Source of the DNA: Candidatus Roizmanbacteria bacterium CG_4_10_14_0_2_um_filter_36_35
Lineage (GTDB): Bacteria > Patescibacteriota > Microgenomatia > UBA1406 > GWC2-37-13
DNA length: 9,843 nt
Assembly: GCA_002792355.1 (NCBI GenBank)
Contig: PFOE01000085.1
Location: 1 to 9,843, forward strand
Direction: 5' to 3'
Below, one piece after another: positions 1 to 5,244 of the stretch (position 1 is its first letter; each line of letters starts with the position of its first letter). The position numbers and the translations under genes were made by a program. The notes under the pieces were generated by a model that saw only the letters and a program-made list of their open reading frames with translations, was not told the origin of the DNA and did not search any database.

Positions 1-375
1 TGACTCTGACCACGACTCAAACATCAAATAACCGCGGCCCCAACCAAAAGGATTATATGAATTTGGCCAGATAAAGCGGCCAAAAGTCGACTCTAAGCCC
101 GCGATAGAAGGAAGCAAATAACAGTCTAAATCGTACGTAGTACAAGCTTCGATAAAACTCTTTTCATTTTCAACCATTGGTGAGTTATATCGGCTTAAAA
201 CGGATTTTATGGCTAATTCTTTCTTTTTTAAATTAATACTGTCCTGTTCTTCTTTATCAATTTTTATAGATAAGGAAAGCTCGGCGGAATTAGCCGCTTG
301 CTTTTCAGCCATAACAGTTTCGCCCTTGAATAAAAATAAGCCTGTAATAATTAGTATTAAGGTAATTTTTTTCAT
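1..375 (-). CDS. Secreted glucosaminidase/lytic-transglycosylase-like protein, 5' part
   Basis: The gene reads on the minus strand from ATG at 375-373 and runs off the left edge, leaving 125 residues. Residues 1-23 look like a signal peptide: Lys at positions 2-3, a hydrophobic stretch, and likely cleavage after VMA. A charged, Lys/Glu-rich segment (about 24-75) precedes a lysozyme-like region with CTTYDLDCYLLPSIAGLEST (residues 78-97), then FGRF and a Gly/Trp/Asn-rich stretch ending in FESW. The Glu at 95, in the LEST context, is the likely catalytic acid, as in glucosaminidase and lytic-transglycosylase folds. Proteins of this pattern are common in CPR genomes, and I infer export and peptidoglycan cleavage. 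The start is supported by AGGA (complement of 384-387) eight bases upstream and by a consensus promoter. The exact family cannot be settled without the missing C-terminal part. Confidence 0.8.
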   Translation of the reverse strand, partial: MKKITLILIITGLFLFKGETVMAEKQAANSAELSLSIKIDKEEQDSINLKKKELAIKSVLSRYNSPMVENEKSFIEACTTYDLDCYLLPSIAGLESTFGRFIWPNSYNPFGWGRGYLMFESWSES

Positions 376-422
376 AAAAAAAATCCTAAAGCTTTTAGAG
401 AAACTCTGAAAAACCTTAGGAT
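376..422 (-). promoter_or_regulatory. 5'-leader hairpin plus U-tract covering the ribosome binding site
   Basis: Positions 383-422, read on the minus strand, fold into a near-perfect hairpin. The outer arm ATCCTAAGG pairs with CTTTAGGAT, TTTTT pairs with AAAAG, and AGAG pairs with CTCT around a TTT loop, with one bulged C. That is about 18 pairs including two wobbles. Seven further T residues (376-382) lead directly to the ATG. The AGGA ribosome binding site lies in the 3' arm, so the fold would hide it. The shape also resembles an intrinsic terminator or attenuator, although the stem is AT-rich. It begins about two bases from the predicted transcript start. Confidence 0.6.
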
Positions 423-423
423 C

Positions 424-459
424 TGAAAGTATTATAGCATATAACTATAGGTATGTCAA
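424..459 (-). promoter_or_regulatory. Consensus sigma70-type promoter for the minus-strand hydrolase gene
   Basis: On the minus strand, TTGACA (complement of 454-459) is followed by exactly 17 bases and then TATAAT (complement of 431-436). A TGC just before the -10 makes it an extended -10. Both hexamers match consensus. The predicted start is A at about 424, giving a 49-base 5' leader to the ATG at 375. Confidence 0.85.
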
Positions 460-484
460 TACATCTTACAATAAAGCCTATATT

Positions 485-603
485 AAATTTTCAATTACCA
501 ATTTACAATTTTCATTGAATTTTCAATAAAACAATTTTCAAACGTTTGAGAAATTGAAAATTGAATCATTCATTGTAAATTGAAAATAGAAAATTGAAAA
601 TTT
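485..603. repeat. AT-rich imperfect palindrome, MITE-like (TTGAAAATTG type)
   Basis: The ends are a perfect 12-base inverted repeat: AAATTTTCAATT (485-496) and AATTGAAAATTT (592-603). The centre is the perfect palindrome TCAAACGTTTGA (538-549). The arms are built from variants of TTTTCAATT and its complement, and they match only partly. No coding potential is apparent. It fills the divergent gap between the minus-strand hydrolase gene and mtaB. Elements of this look are frequent between genes in CPR genomes, and mobility is inferred only from the shape. Confidence 0.65.
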
Positions 604-609
604 TACATG

Positions 610-615
610 TATAAT
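610..615 (+). promoter_or_regulatory. -10 box for mtaB; leaderless transcript likely
   Basis: TATAAT ends eight bases before the mtaB ATG, which puts the expected transcript start at about 622, two bases before the start codon. There is no Shine-Dalgarno sequence. I see no good -35 at the usual spacing. Promoter function is inferred from the -10 and its position. Confidence 0.5.
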
Positions 616-623
616 ATTTTGCC

Positions 624-1970
624 ATGAAAACCTTTTATAGCTACAGTTTTGGCTGTCGGGTAAACGAGGCTGAAAAGGAAGAGATTGACCGAAAAATGAT
701 CTTGAATGGCTTCAAATATGACCAAAAAAGGCCTGATTTTTTCATCATTAACAGCTGTGCTGTAACCAATAAGGCGGAAAGGGAGGTTAGACAGTTAATC
801 TATCAGATAAAAAGAAGCTTACCTAAGGCTAAAATAGTTATTACCGGCTGTGCGGCCACCTATTGGCTGAAAAATAAGCTCTATCAATACCTTCCCGTAG
901 ATTTAATCGTCAATAATATCAATAAAGAATTTCTCGTCCAACTGTTCCACCGCGGCGGTGGAGGTATTATAGGTTTAAAAACTGATTTTAGCAAATTCTT
1001 AAAATCGGGAAGAATGATCATTAAAATCCAAGACGGCTGTCAGAGATTTTGTTCATTCTGTATTGTCCCTTATCTTCGCGGGTTGCCTAAGTCATATAAA
1101 ATTGAGGAAATTATAGATAAGATTAATTTGTTGTCATCGCGAGCGAAGCGAAGCGATCTCAACCGTAAAGAGATTGCTTCGTCGTCGACTTCGTCTCCTC
1201 CTCGCAATGACATAGTATCGGAGGTTATTTTAACAGCAATAAATACTCAAGCGTATGGCTATGATACAGGTGAATCATTTATTGATCTAGTTAAAAATAT
1301 CATAAAAAAAACCAGTATTCCTCGGATTAGCTTCGGATCAATCCATCCTTGGAGTATAAATGACGATTTTTTAAGATTTTATCAGGCTGTTTTGCCTAAA
1401 AAACGTCTTGTTAACTTCTTTCATATTCCTCTCCAATCAGGCTCAAATAAAATGCTGAATTTGATGAAAAGAGACTACACTAAAGAAGAAATGTTTGAAA
1501 AGTTAAAAAAGTTGCAAAGTTTAAACGAATATGCTTTAATAGCTACCGATATAATCGTTGGTTTTTTGGAAGAGACTGACAAAGACTTTGAAGAAACTTA
1601 TAATTTTTTAAAAGAATCTCCTATCAGTAAATTTCATATTTTTAGGTTTTCTAAAAGATCTAAAACCAGCGCCGACTATATGGCAAAAAGACTAAAAGAA
1701 CCAACCACCTCAGTTAAAATCAAACGAGCCAAGGCACTTGCTGAATTAAGCCTAAAGAAATACGATAAATTTCTCCAAAAAAACCTCGGAAGAACATCCG
1801 CTGTACTGTTGTTGCAAAAAAAAATCAATGGCTTTCAAGAAGGACTTTTAGATAACCAATTGCCTATCTTTGTGCCTATTCCACCGAAGCGGTGGAATGA
1901 GGCTGAAACGATCAAAAACGTGAAAATAATGGAATTTAAAAAAGGAAGACTTTTTGGTAAAATTGTGTAA
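624..1970 (+). CDS. mtaB: tRNA (N6-threonylcarbamoyladenosine(37)-C2)-methylthiotransferase MtaB
   Basis: This radical-SAM enzyme converts t6A37 to ms2t6A37 in tRNA. The 448 residues show the N-terminal UPF0004 domain with Cys ligands at 11 (SFGCRVNEAE), 45 (NSCAVTNKAEREV) and 76 (TGC) for one Fe-S cluster. The radical-SAM motif CQRFCSFC supplies Cys 139, 143 and 146 for the second cluster. A TRAM-like C-terminal domain follows (about 390-448). NSCAVTNKAER and FGCRVNEAE point to MtaB rather than MiaB or RimO. Residues 170-196 form an extra loop encoded by a palindromic repeat. Shorter palindromes encode HRGGGG (about 109-114) and PPKRW in the C-terminal domain. The radical-SAM core is otherwise intact, so I expect activity. 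The gene ends two bases before a tRNA-Val gene and has a -10 box just before its ATG. Confidence 0.9.
   Translation: MKTFYSYSFGCRVNEAEKEEIDRKMILNGFKYDQKRPDFFIINSCAVTNKAEREVRQLIYQIKRSLPKAKIVITGCAATYWLKNKLYQYLPVDLIVNNINKEFLVQLFHRGGGGIIGLKTDFSKFLKSGRMIIKIQDGCQRFCSFCIVPYLRGLPKSYKIEEIIDKINLLSSRAKRSDLNRKEIASSSTSSPPRNDIVSEVILTAINTQAYGYDTGESFIDLVKNIIKKTSIPRISFGSIHPWSINDDFLRFYQAVLPKKRLVNFFHIPLQSGSNKMLNLMKRDYTKEEMFEKLKKLQSLNEYALIATDIIVGFLEETDKDFEETYNFLKESPISKFHIFRFSKRSKTSADYMAKRLKEPTTSVKIKRAKALAELSLKKYDKFLQKNLGRTSAVLLLQKKINGFQEGLLDNQLPIFVPIPPKRWNEAETIKNVKIMEFKKGRLFGKIV
946..962. repeat. Short perfect palindrome inside mtaB (CCACCGC/GCGGTGG)
   Basis: CCACCGC and GCGGTGG flank a single G at 947-961, extended by one T-A pair on each side. 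It encodes the HRGGGG stretch of MtaB between the N-terminal domain and the radical-SAM core. It shares its CCACCG core with the palindrome at 1878-1898 in the same gene, which suggests one repeat family. Confidence 0.6.
1133..1211. repeat. Palindromic element inserted in frame within mtaB
   Basis: The outer ends GTCATCGCGAG (1133-1143) and CTCGCAATGAC (1201-1211) are inverted repeats with one mismatch. Inner arms GCGATCTC (1153-1160) and GAGATTGC (1170-1177) flank a nine-base loop. The arms are unequal in length. The element encodes MtaB residues 170-196, just after the CxxxCxxC region, where relatives have only a short turn. The segment starting GAGATTGCTTCGTCGTC recurs, in the same reading frame, in pheT at 7349. 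The GTCATTGCGAG...GCAATCTC type of repeat is known from many bacterial genomes. Confidence 0.8.
1878..1898. repeat. Perfect inverted repeat in the 3' part of mtaB
   Basis: ATTCCACCG (1878-1886) and CGGTGGAAT (1890-1898) flank AAG. It encodes PPKRWNE within the TRAM-like domain of MtaB, where such a segment is not typical. It could form a hairpin, but no T-tract follows, so I do not call it a terminator. Confidence 0.6.
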
Positions 1971-1972
1971 AT

Positions 1973-2046
1973 GGACTCGTAGCTCAGCGGCTTAGAGCGC
2001 TTCATTGACATTGAAGAGGTCACAGGTTCAAATCCTGTCGGGTCCA
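1973..2046 (+). tRNA. tRNA-Val (anticodon GAC)
   Basis: All arms pair. The acceptor stem is GGACTCG (1973-1979) with CGGGTCC (2039-2045), including one G-U pair. The D stem is GCTC/GAGC, and the anticodon stem is CTTCA (2000-2004) with TGAAG (2012-2016). The T arm is ACAGG-TTCAAAT-CCTGT. The loop TTGACAT gives anticodon GAC at 2007-2009, which reads the Val codons GUC and GUU. The discriminator base is A and CCA is not encoded, so a CCA-adding enzyme is needed. It starts two bases after the mtaB stop and is probably cut from a shared transcript. Confidence 0.95.
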
Positions 2047-2047
2047 C

Positions 2048-2075
2048 TTGATTTTTAAAAACTTGGGTGTATATT
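2048..2075 (+). promoter_or_regulatory. Possible promoter for the thrS leader
   Basis: TTGATT (2048-2053) and TATATT (2070-2075) are separated by 16 bases. A transcript would start near 2082, a few bases before the leader peptide ATG at 2089. The match is moderate in an AT-rich stretch. Read-through from mtaB and the tRNA is an alternative source of leader RNA. Confidence 0.4.
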
Positions 2076-2088
2076 TAATATTATAAAA

Positions 2089-2130
2089 ATGAAACTTATC
2101 GTTAATTGCACAACCACTACCAGCTCCTAA
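2089..2130 (+). CDS. Threonine-rich leader peptide of the thrS attenuator
   Basis: A 13-codon frame encodes MKLIVNCTTTTSS and stops at TAA (2128-2130). Codons 8-11 are ACA ACC ACT ACC, four consecutive Thr codons using three different ones. These codons form the 5' arm of a hairpin, and the TAA lies in its loop. The frame stands directly upstream of thrS, so codon and gene match, as expected of a leader that senses tRNA-Thr charging. The peptide itself probably has no function after synthesis. It has no clear Shine-Dalgarno site; initiation on a very short leader is likely. It is too short for gene finders, and the call rests on the fit between codons, RNA structure and the downstream gene. 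Confidence 0.8.
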   Translation: MKLIVNCTTTTSS

Positions 2131-2182
2131 TGGAGGGGTAGTGTTGTAGTATAAACTGTCCCTCCGAAAGGAGGGTTTTTTT
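2110..2182 (+). promoter_or_regulatory. Ribosome-dependent transcription attenuator of thrS
   Basis: Four segments are visible. Segment 1 (2110-2127, containing the Thr codons) pairs with segment 2 (2132-2147) in about 15 pairs around a TAAT loop. Segment 2 (2132-2142) can instead pair with segment 3 (2155-2165) in 11 pairs, two of them wobbles. Segment 3 (CCCTCC, 2160-2165) also pairs with segment 4 (GGAGGG, 2170-2175), followed by seven T. The 2-3 and 3-4 pairings exclude each other, because GGAGGG occurs in both segment 2 and segment 4. A ribosome stalled on the Thr codons masks segment 1 and leaves 2-3 to form, giving read-through. A ribosome at the TAA masks segment 2 and lets the terminator form. 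This is the logic of the trp, his and E. coli thrABC leaders. The structures are seen; the mechanism is inferred. Confidence 0.8.
2160..2182 (+). terminator. Intrinsic terminator in the thrS leader
   Basis: CCCTCC-GAAA-GGAGGG is a perfect six-pair GC-rich stem closed by a GNRA-type tetraloop and followed by seven T residues. It lies 30 bases before the thrS ATG, so it controls entry into thrS and, by read-through, possibly the whole cluster. Confidence 0.9.
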
Positions 2183-2183
2183 A

Positions 2184-2192
2184 TGCTACAAT
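2184..2192 (+). promoter_or_regulatory. Possible extended -10 promoter between the terminator and thrS
   Basis: TGC followed by TACAAT, one mismatch from TATAAT, sits just after the terminator T-tract and 19 bases before the thrS ATG. There is no recognisable -35. If active, it would give a basal thrS transcript that bypasses the attenuator. Confidence 0.35.
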
Positions 2193-2211
2193 TTATTAAT
2201 TATTAAAAACT

Positions 2212-4020
2212 ATGGATAAAAATAATTTAGTTGCAATGCGTCATACGGCCGAGCATATATTGCATCAAGCCATTAAAGAACTATATCCCCAGATTCAATT
2301 AGCGATGGGTCCGCCTACTGATGAAGGATTCTATTTTGATTTTGATGCCTCTCCTGAAAAAGCTGAACCAGTTAAGATTTCAGAAGAAGATTTTCCAAAA
2401 ATTGAAAAAAGGATGAGAGAACTTGTAAATCTCGATCTGCCTTTAACTAGAATGGAAATTTCTGAGAAGGAGGCACGAAAATTATTTAAAGGTAATCCTT
2501 ATAAACTAGAATGGGTCGATGGTATTGTTAAAAAGAGCGATAAAATCACTATTTATTGGACTGGGCAACTCGGAGAAAAAAATTCTATGGTTGATCTTTG
2601 TAAAGGTCCACACGTCGCTTCAACCGGAAAAGTCGGACCTTTCAAACTTCTTTCTGTAGCCGGAGCCTACTGGCATGGCAGTGAAAAAAATAAGATGCTA
2701 ACAAGAATTTACGGAACCTGTTTTTTTACCAAAGAAGAACTGGATAAATATCTTTGGCAACAGGAAGAAGCAAAAAAAAGAGACCATCGAAAGCTGGGGA
2801 AAGAGCTTGACTTGTTTGTCTTTTCTGATTTGGTTGGCAAAGGCTTGCCTATGTTAACAGCCAAAGGAGCAACAATAAAACGAATTCTTGAGCGATTCAT
2901 TGTCGATGAAGAAATTAAACGCGGCTACCAACATGTCTATACTCCTGCTTTAGCTAAAGTCGATCTTTATCGAACATCAGGGCATTATCCTTATTACAAA
3001 GGGACAATGTATCCACCAATGATAGTAGACGAAGAAGAGTTGATCTTACGACCGATGACCTGTCCTCATCATTTTGCTCTTTTTAAAACTCGTCCGCGAT
3101 CATATCATGAAATGCCGGTTCGTTTTGCTGAAATTTCTCCTCAATATCGCTACGAAAAAAGCGGAGAGCTTTCGGGATTAATGAGGATCCGAATATTTAT
3201 GCTTGCTGATGCTCACATAATGACACCGGTAAATCAAGCTAAATCAGAGATTATTGCCGTACTCGATCTAATTGATTATATTAATCACGCTTTAGGTCTT
3301 AAAAAGGGGAAGGACTATCTTTATCGATTATCACTATGTGAACGATCTGATACGAAAAAGTATTATAAAGATGATCTTGCTTGGGACAAAGCAGAAAAAA
3401 TTTTAAGAGAAGTTCTCAAAGAAATAAAAGCGCCCTACTATGAAGCTCCAAATGAAGCTGCCTTTTATGGACCAAAGATCGATGTCCAGATAAAAAATGT
3501 GGCCGGAAAAGAAGAAACAGCTTTTACCGTTCAATATGACTTTGTTATGCCTAAAAGATTTGCTTTGAAATTTATAAATAGCAAAGGTCAAGAAGAGGAG
3601 CCAATAGTTATCCATCGTTCATCAATAGGCGCCTTAGAAAGAACAATTGCCTTTTTAATTGAAAAGTATGCCGGCGCATTTCCTTTGTGGCTTTCGCCAG
3701 TTCAAGTTGCAATCTTGCCGGTTTCAGATAAGTTTCAGGACTATGCTCTAAAAATTAAAGAAGAGTTGGAAAAAAGAAGCATTCGCACCGAACTAAATAA
3801 TGACAGCAAGACTCTTGGAGCTAAAATCAGAGAAGCCACCTTGCAAAAAATTCCATATATGGTTATAATTGGAGAAAAGGAATCACAATCATCTGTAGGG
3901 GCGAAATTTATTTCGCCCAAAATGATTAGCGTCAGAACAAGAGAAGGCAAAGATTTAGGCCAAATTAAAATTACACAGTTTATATCAAAACTAAAAGCTC
4001 AAATTGAGAAGTTTCTATAG
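2212..4020 (+). CDS. thrS: Threonine--tRNA ligase (ThrRS), lacking the TGS domain
   Basis: A class II synthetase that charges tRNA-Thr. The 602 residues begin directly with the N2 editing domain, which carries HTAEH (His 11 and 15) and CKGPH (Cys 130, His 134). The catalytic core (about 200-490) has motif 2 around RYEKSGELSGL (313-323) and motif 3 around IHRSSIGALER (467-477). Expected zinc ligands are Cys 284 (TCPHH), His 335 (DAH) and His 468. The anticodon-binding domain is about 495-602. E. coli ThrRS has 642 residues; here the N-terminal TGS domain is absent. An in-frame TAA at 2197-2199 rules out a missed longer start. Residues 563-569 come from a palindromic insert at 3899-3918. The 3' end overlaps infC by 17 bases. 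A Thr-codon attenuator precedes the gene. Confidence 0.97.
   Translation: MDKNNLVAMRHTAEHILHQAIKELYPQIQLAMGPPTDEGFYFDFDASPEKAEPVKISEEDFPKIEKRMRELVNLDLPLTRMEISEKEARKLFKGNPYKLEWVDGIVKKSDKITIYWTGQLGEKNSMVDLCKGPHVASTGKVGPFKLLSVAGAYWHGSEKNKMLTRIYGTCFFTKEELDKYLWQQEEAKKRDHRKLGKELDLFVFSDLVGKGLPMLTAKGATIKRILERFIVDEEIKRGYQHVYTPALAKVDLYRTSGHYPYYKGTMYPPMIVDEEELILRPMTCPHHFALFKTRPRSYHEMPVRFAEISPQYRYEKSGELSGLMRIRIFMLADAHIMTPVNQAKSEIIAVLDLIDYINHALGLKKGKDYLYRLSLCERSDTKKYYKDDLAWDKAEKILREVLKEIKAPYYEAPNEAAFYGPKIDVQIKNVAGKEETAFTVQYDFVMPKRFALKFINSKGQEEEPIVIHRSSIGALERTIAFLIEKYAGAFPLWLSPVQVAILPVSDKFQDYALKIKEELEKRSIRTELNNDSKTLGAKIREATLQKIPYMVIIGEKESQSSVGAKFISPKMISVRTREGKDLGQIKITQFISKLKAQIEKFL
3899..3918. repeat. Perfect palindrome inside thrS
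   Basis: GGGCGAAAT (3899-3907) and ATTTCGCCC (3910-3918) flank TT. It encodes GAKFISP in the anticodon-binding domain, between IGEKE and SVRTREG, where other ThrRS proteins have only a short turn. GTAGGGGCGAA...TTCGCCC is a recurrent short repeat type in bacterial genomes. I infer an in-frame insertion of about ten codons. Confidence 0.65.
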
Positions 4021-4546
4021 ACCGCGGCCAAAGTACCAACCGCGCAAGTACTATTTCATAAATCATAGGATTGATGCTCCGACTTTGAGGGTAATTAATG
4101 AAAAAGGAGAACAGATCGGAGTTTTAACAAAAGAAGAGGCTTTAAGAAAAACACAAGAACTTAACCTTGATTTAGTTTTAATCGCTCCTAAAGCCCAACC
4201 TCCTGTAGCCAAAATCATCGACTTTAAAAAATTTTTGTACCAGGAAGAAAAAAAAGCCAAAGAAGCCAAAAAGGGTATTAAAAAAAGCACGACAAAAGAT
4301 ATCAGCTTGAGTTTGTTCATTGCTCAAGGAGATTTGACTAGATTGGAAAACAAAGGCAAAGAGTTTTTAGCCGACGGCCATCAGGTAAGAATCAATTTGA
4401 CTTTAAGAGGCCGAGAGATGGGTAAAAGACAGATGGCTTTTGACTTGATTAATAAATATATTGTCAGCCTTGGCGAAGTAAATGTCTCCAAACCGCCAAG
4501 ACAGGAAAGTAGAGTAATCCGCGCTGTGGTTGCGAAAAAGAAATGA
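4004..4546 (+). CDS. infC: Translation initiation factor IF-3
   Basis: IF3 binds the 30S subunit, blocks early joining of 50S and checks start-codon pairing. The 180 residues equal the E. coli length. The N-terminal domain (about 18-85) has INHRI, VINEKGEQIGV and PPVAKIIDFKKFLY (66-79). A Lys-rich linker leads to the C-terminal domain (about 95-180) with RGREM at 135-139. The only fitting start is TTG at 4004, inside the last codons of thrS. No ATG occurs in frame before 4098, and starting there would remove conserved N-terminal residues. There is no Shine-Dalgarno site, so translation is probably coupled to thrS. E. coli infC also uses a rare start codon (AUU) for feedback control; UUG is less strongly discriminated, so the same control is not implied. 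Confidence 0.93.
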   Translation: MRSFYRPRPKYQPRKYYFINHRIDAPTLRVINEKGEQIGVLTKEEALRKTQELNLDLVLIAPKAQPPVAKIIDFKKFLYQEEKKAKEAKKGIKKSTTKDISLSLFIAQGDLTRLENKGKEFLADGHQVRINLTLRGREMGKRQMAFDLINKYIVSLGEVNVSKPPRQESRVIRAVVAKKK

Positions 4547-4552
4547 ATTAAT

Positions 4553-4673
4553 TATAATACGAATGATGCGAATCTTTATGCGAATGCCGCGAATTATGCT
4601 AATTTAGATATTAAAGTAACTATTCGCACATTAGCATCATTCACATTTCTTTATTCGCAGTATTCGTATTATA
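4553..4673. repeat. Imperfect palindrome of GCGAAT units between infC and rpmI
   Basis: Perfect 12-base inverted ends TATAATACGAAT (4553-4564) and ATTCGTATTATA (4662-4673) enclose arms built from GCGAAT, GCTAAT and their complements. The element fills nearly all of the 130-base gap between infC and rpmI. In RNA it would form a long imperfect hairpin just before rpmI. The right end contains TATTAT four bases before the rpmI ATG and may supply promoter-like sequence. I see no leader peptide or typical terminator in it. Confidence 0.7.
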
Positions 4674-4676
4674 TTT

Positions 4677-4877
4677 ATGAAAAATAAACAAAAAACCAGA
4701 AAATCAGCGGTTAAACGTTTTAAAGTGTCAGCTTCCGGAAAAGTCCTTCACCGTTCCAAAGGTTTCCGCCATCTTAGATCAAAAAAAAGTAAAAGATGGT
4801 TAAGAAGGTTGAAAAAAACGAAAGAAGTAAAAGGAAGTTATAAGAGAAAACTATTGAAAATGACGGGGAAAAAATAA
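4677..4877 (+). CDS. rpmI: 50S ribosomal protein L35
   Basis: A small basic large-subunit protein of 66 residues, matching the family's usual size. KNKQKTRKSAVKRFKVSASG at the start and KGFRHLRSKKSKR in the middle are typical of L35. It sits in the conserved infC-rpmI-rplT order, with rplT starting one base after its stop, so the two are translationally linked. No Shine-Dalgarno site is visible; the ATG lies four bases after a palindromic element. Confidence 0.97.
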   Translation: MKNKQKTRKSAVKRFKVSASGKVLHRSKGFRHLRSKKSKRWLRRLKKTKEVKGSYKRKLLKMTGKK

Positions 4878-4878
4878 T

Positions 4879-5223
4879 ATGGTAAGAGTAAAATCAGGAA
4901 TTCAAACAAAAAGACGACATAAAAAAGTTTTGAAAATGGCTAAGGGTTATTGGATGACGCGCCATAAACAGTTTCGCAAGGCTAAAGAAGCTGTCCTCCA
5001 TGCCGGTGAATACGCTTTTGTAGGACGAAAACAAAAAAAGAGAGAGTTCAGAAAGCTTTGGATCATCCGTCTTAATGCTGCAGTTCGTAATTTGGGATTA
5101 ACCTACAGCCAATTCATTCAAAAGCTTACAGCTAAAAAAATCGGTCTTGATAGAAAAATTTTAGCCAAACTCGCCGTTGATCATCCAAAAGTCTTCGAAA
5201 AAGTGGTTGAGAAAGTAAAATAA
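4879..5223 (+). CDS. rplT: 50S ribosomal protein L20
   Basis: L20 binds 23S rRNA early in assembly of the large subunit. The 114 residues are full length and show the RRHKKVLKMAKGYW region (12-26), the GRKQKKREFRKLWI segment (49-62) and INAAVR-like RLNAAVR (64-70). In E. coli and Bacillus, L20 represses its own operon by binding a leader RNA. The sequence here before rpmI is a repeat-derived palindrome, and I see no clear L20 site. The stop is 21 bases before pheS, with a promoter-like box between them. Confidence 0.97.
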   Translation: MVRVKSGIQTKRRHKKVLKMAKGYWMTRHKQFRKAKEAVLHAGEYAFVGRKQKKREFRKLWIIRLNAAVRNLGLTYSQFIQKLTAKKIGLDRKILAKLAVDHPKVFEKVVEKVK

Positions 5224-5228
5224 ACTTC

Positions 5229-5237
5229 TGCTATAAT
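5229..5237 (+). promoter_or_regulatory. Extended -10 promoter before pheS; leaderless start
   Basis: TGC-TATAAT ends seven bases before the pheS ATG, so the transcript should start at or one base before the start codon. A weak -35, TTGAGA (5207-5212), lies 19 bases upstream inside rplT. This would give pheS-pheT their own expression, independent of the thrS attenuator. Confidence 0.6.
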
Positions 5238-5244
5238 TTTCATT

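Noticed and set aside
209..409. Plus-strand frame of 66 codons near the left edge
   Set aside because: It is antisense to the hydrolase gene, which has a signal peptide, ribosome binding site and consensus promoter on the other strand.
1878..1898. Terminator of mtaB
   Set aside because: The hairpin is inside the coding sequence and is not followed by a T-tract.
1835..2047. Minus-strand reading frame with MDPTGFEPVTSS at its start
   Set aside because: It is the antisense of the tRNA-Val gene and the mtaB 3' end. The MDPTGFEPVTSS type of protein is a well-known artefact of reading tRNA genes backwards.
2089..2211. T-box riboswitch for thrS
   Set aside because: No T-box core sequence (AGGGTGG...ACCGCG type) or specifier-loop architecture is present, and the Thr-codon frame explains the structure better.
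4063..4320. Minus-strand frame of 85 codons
   Set aside because: It lies opposite the well-conserved infC and its hydrophobic product is an antisense shadow.
4553..4673. CRISPR array or L20-binding leader
   Set aside because: The repeated units are about six bases and arranged as inverted arms without spacers, and I could not find a structure resembling the L20 site of 23S rRNA.
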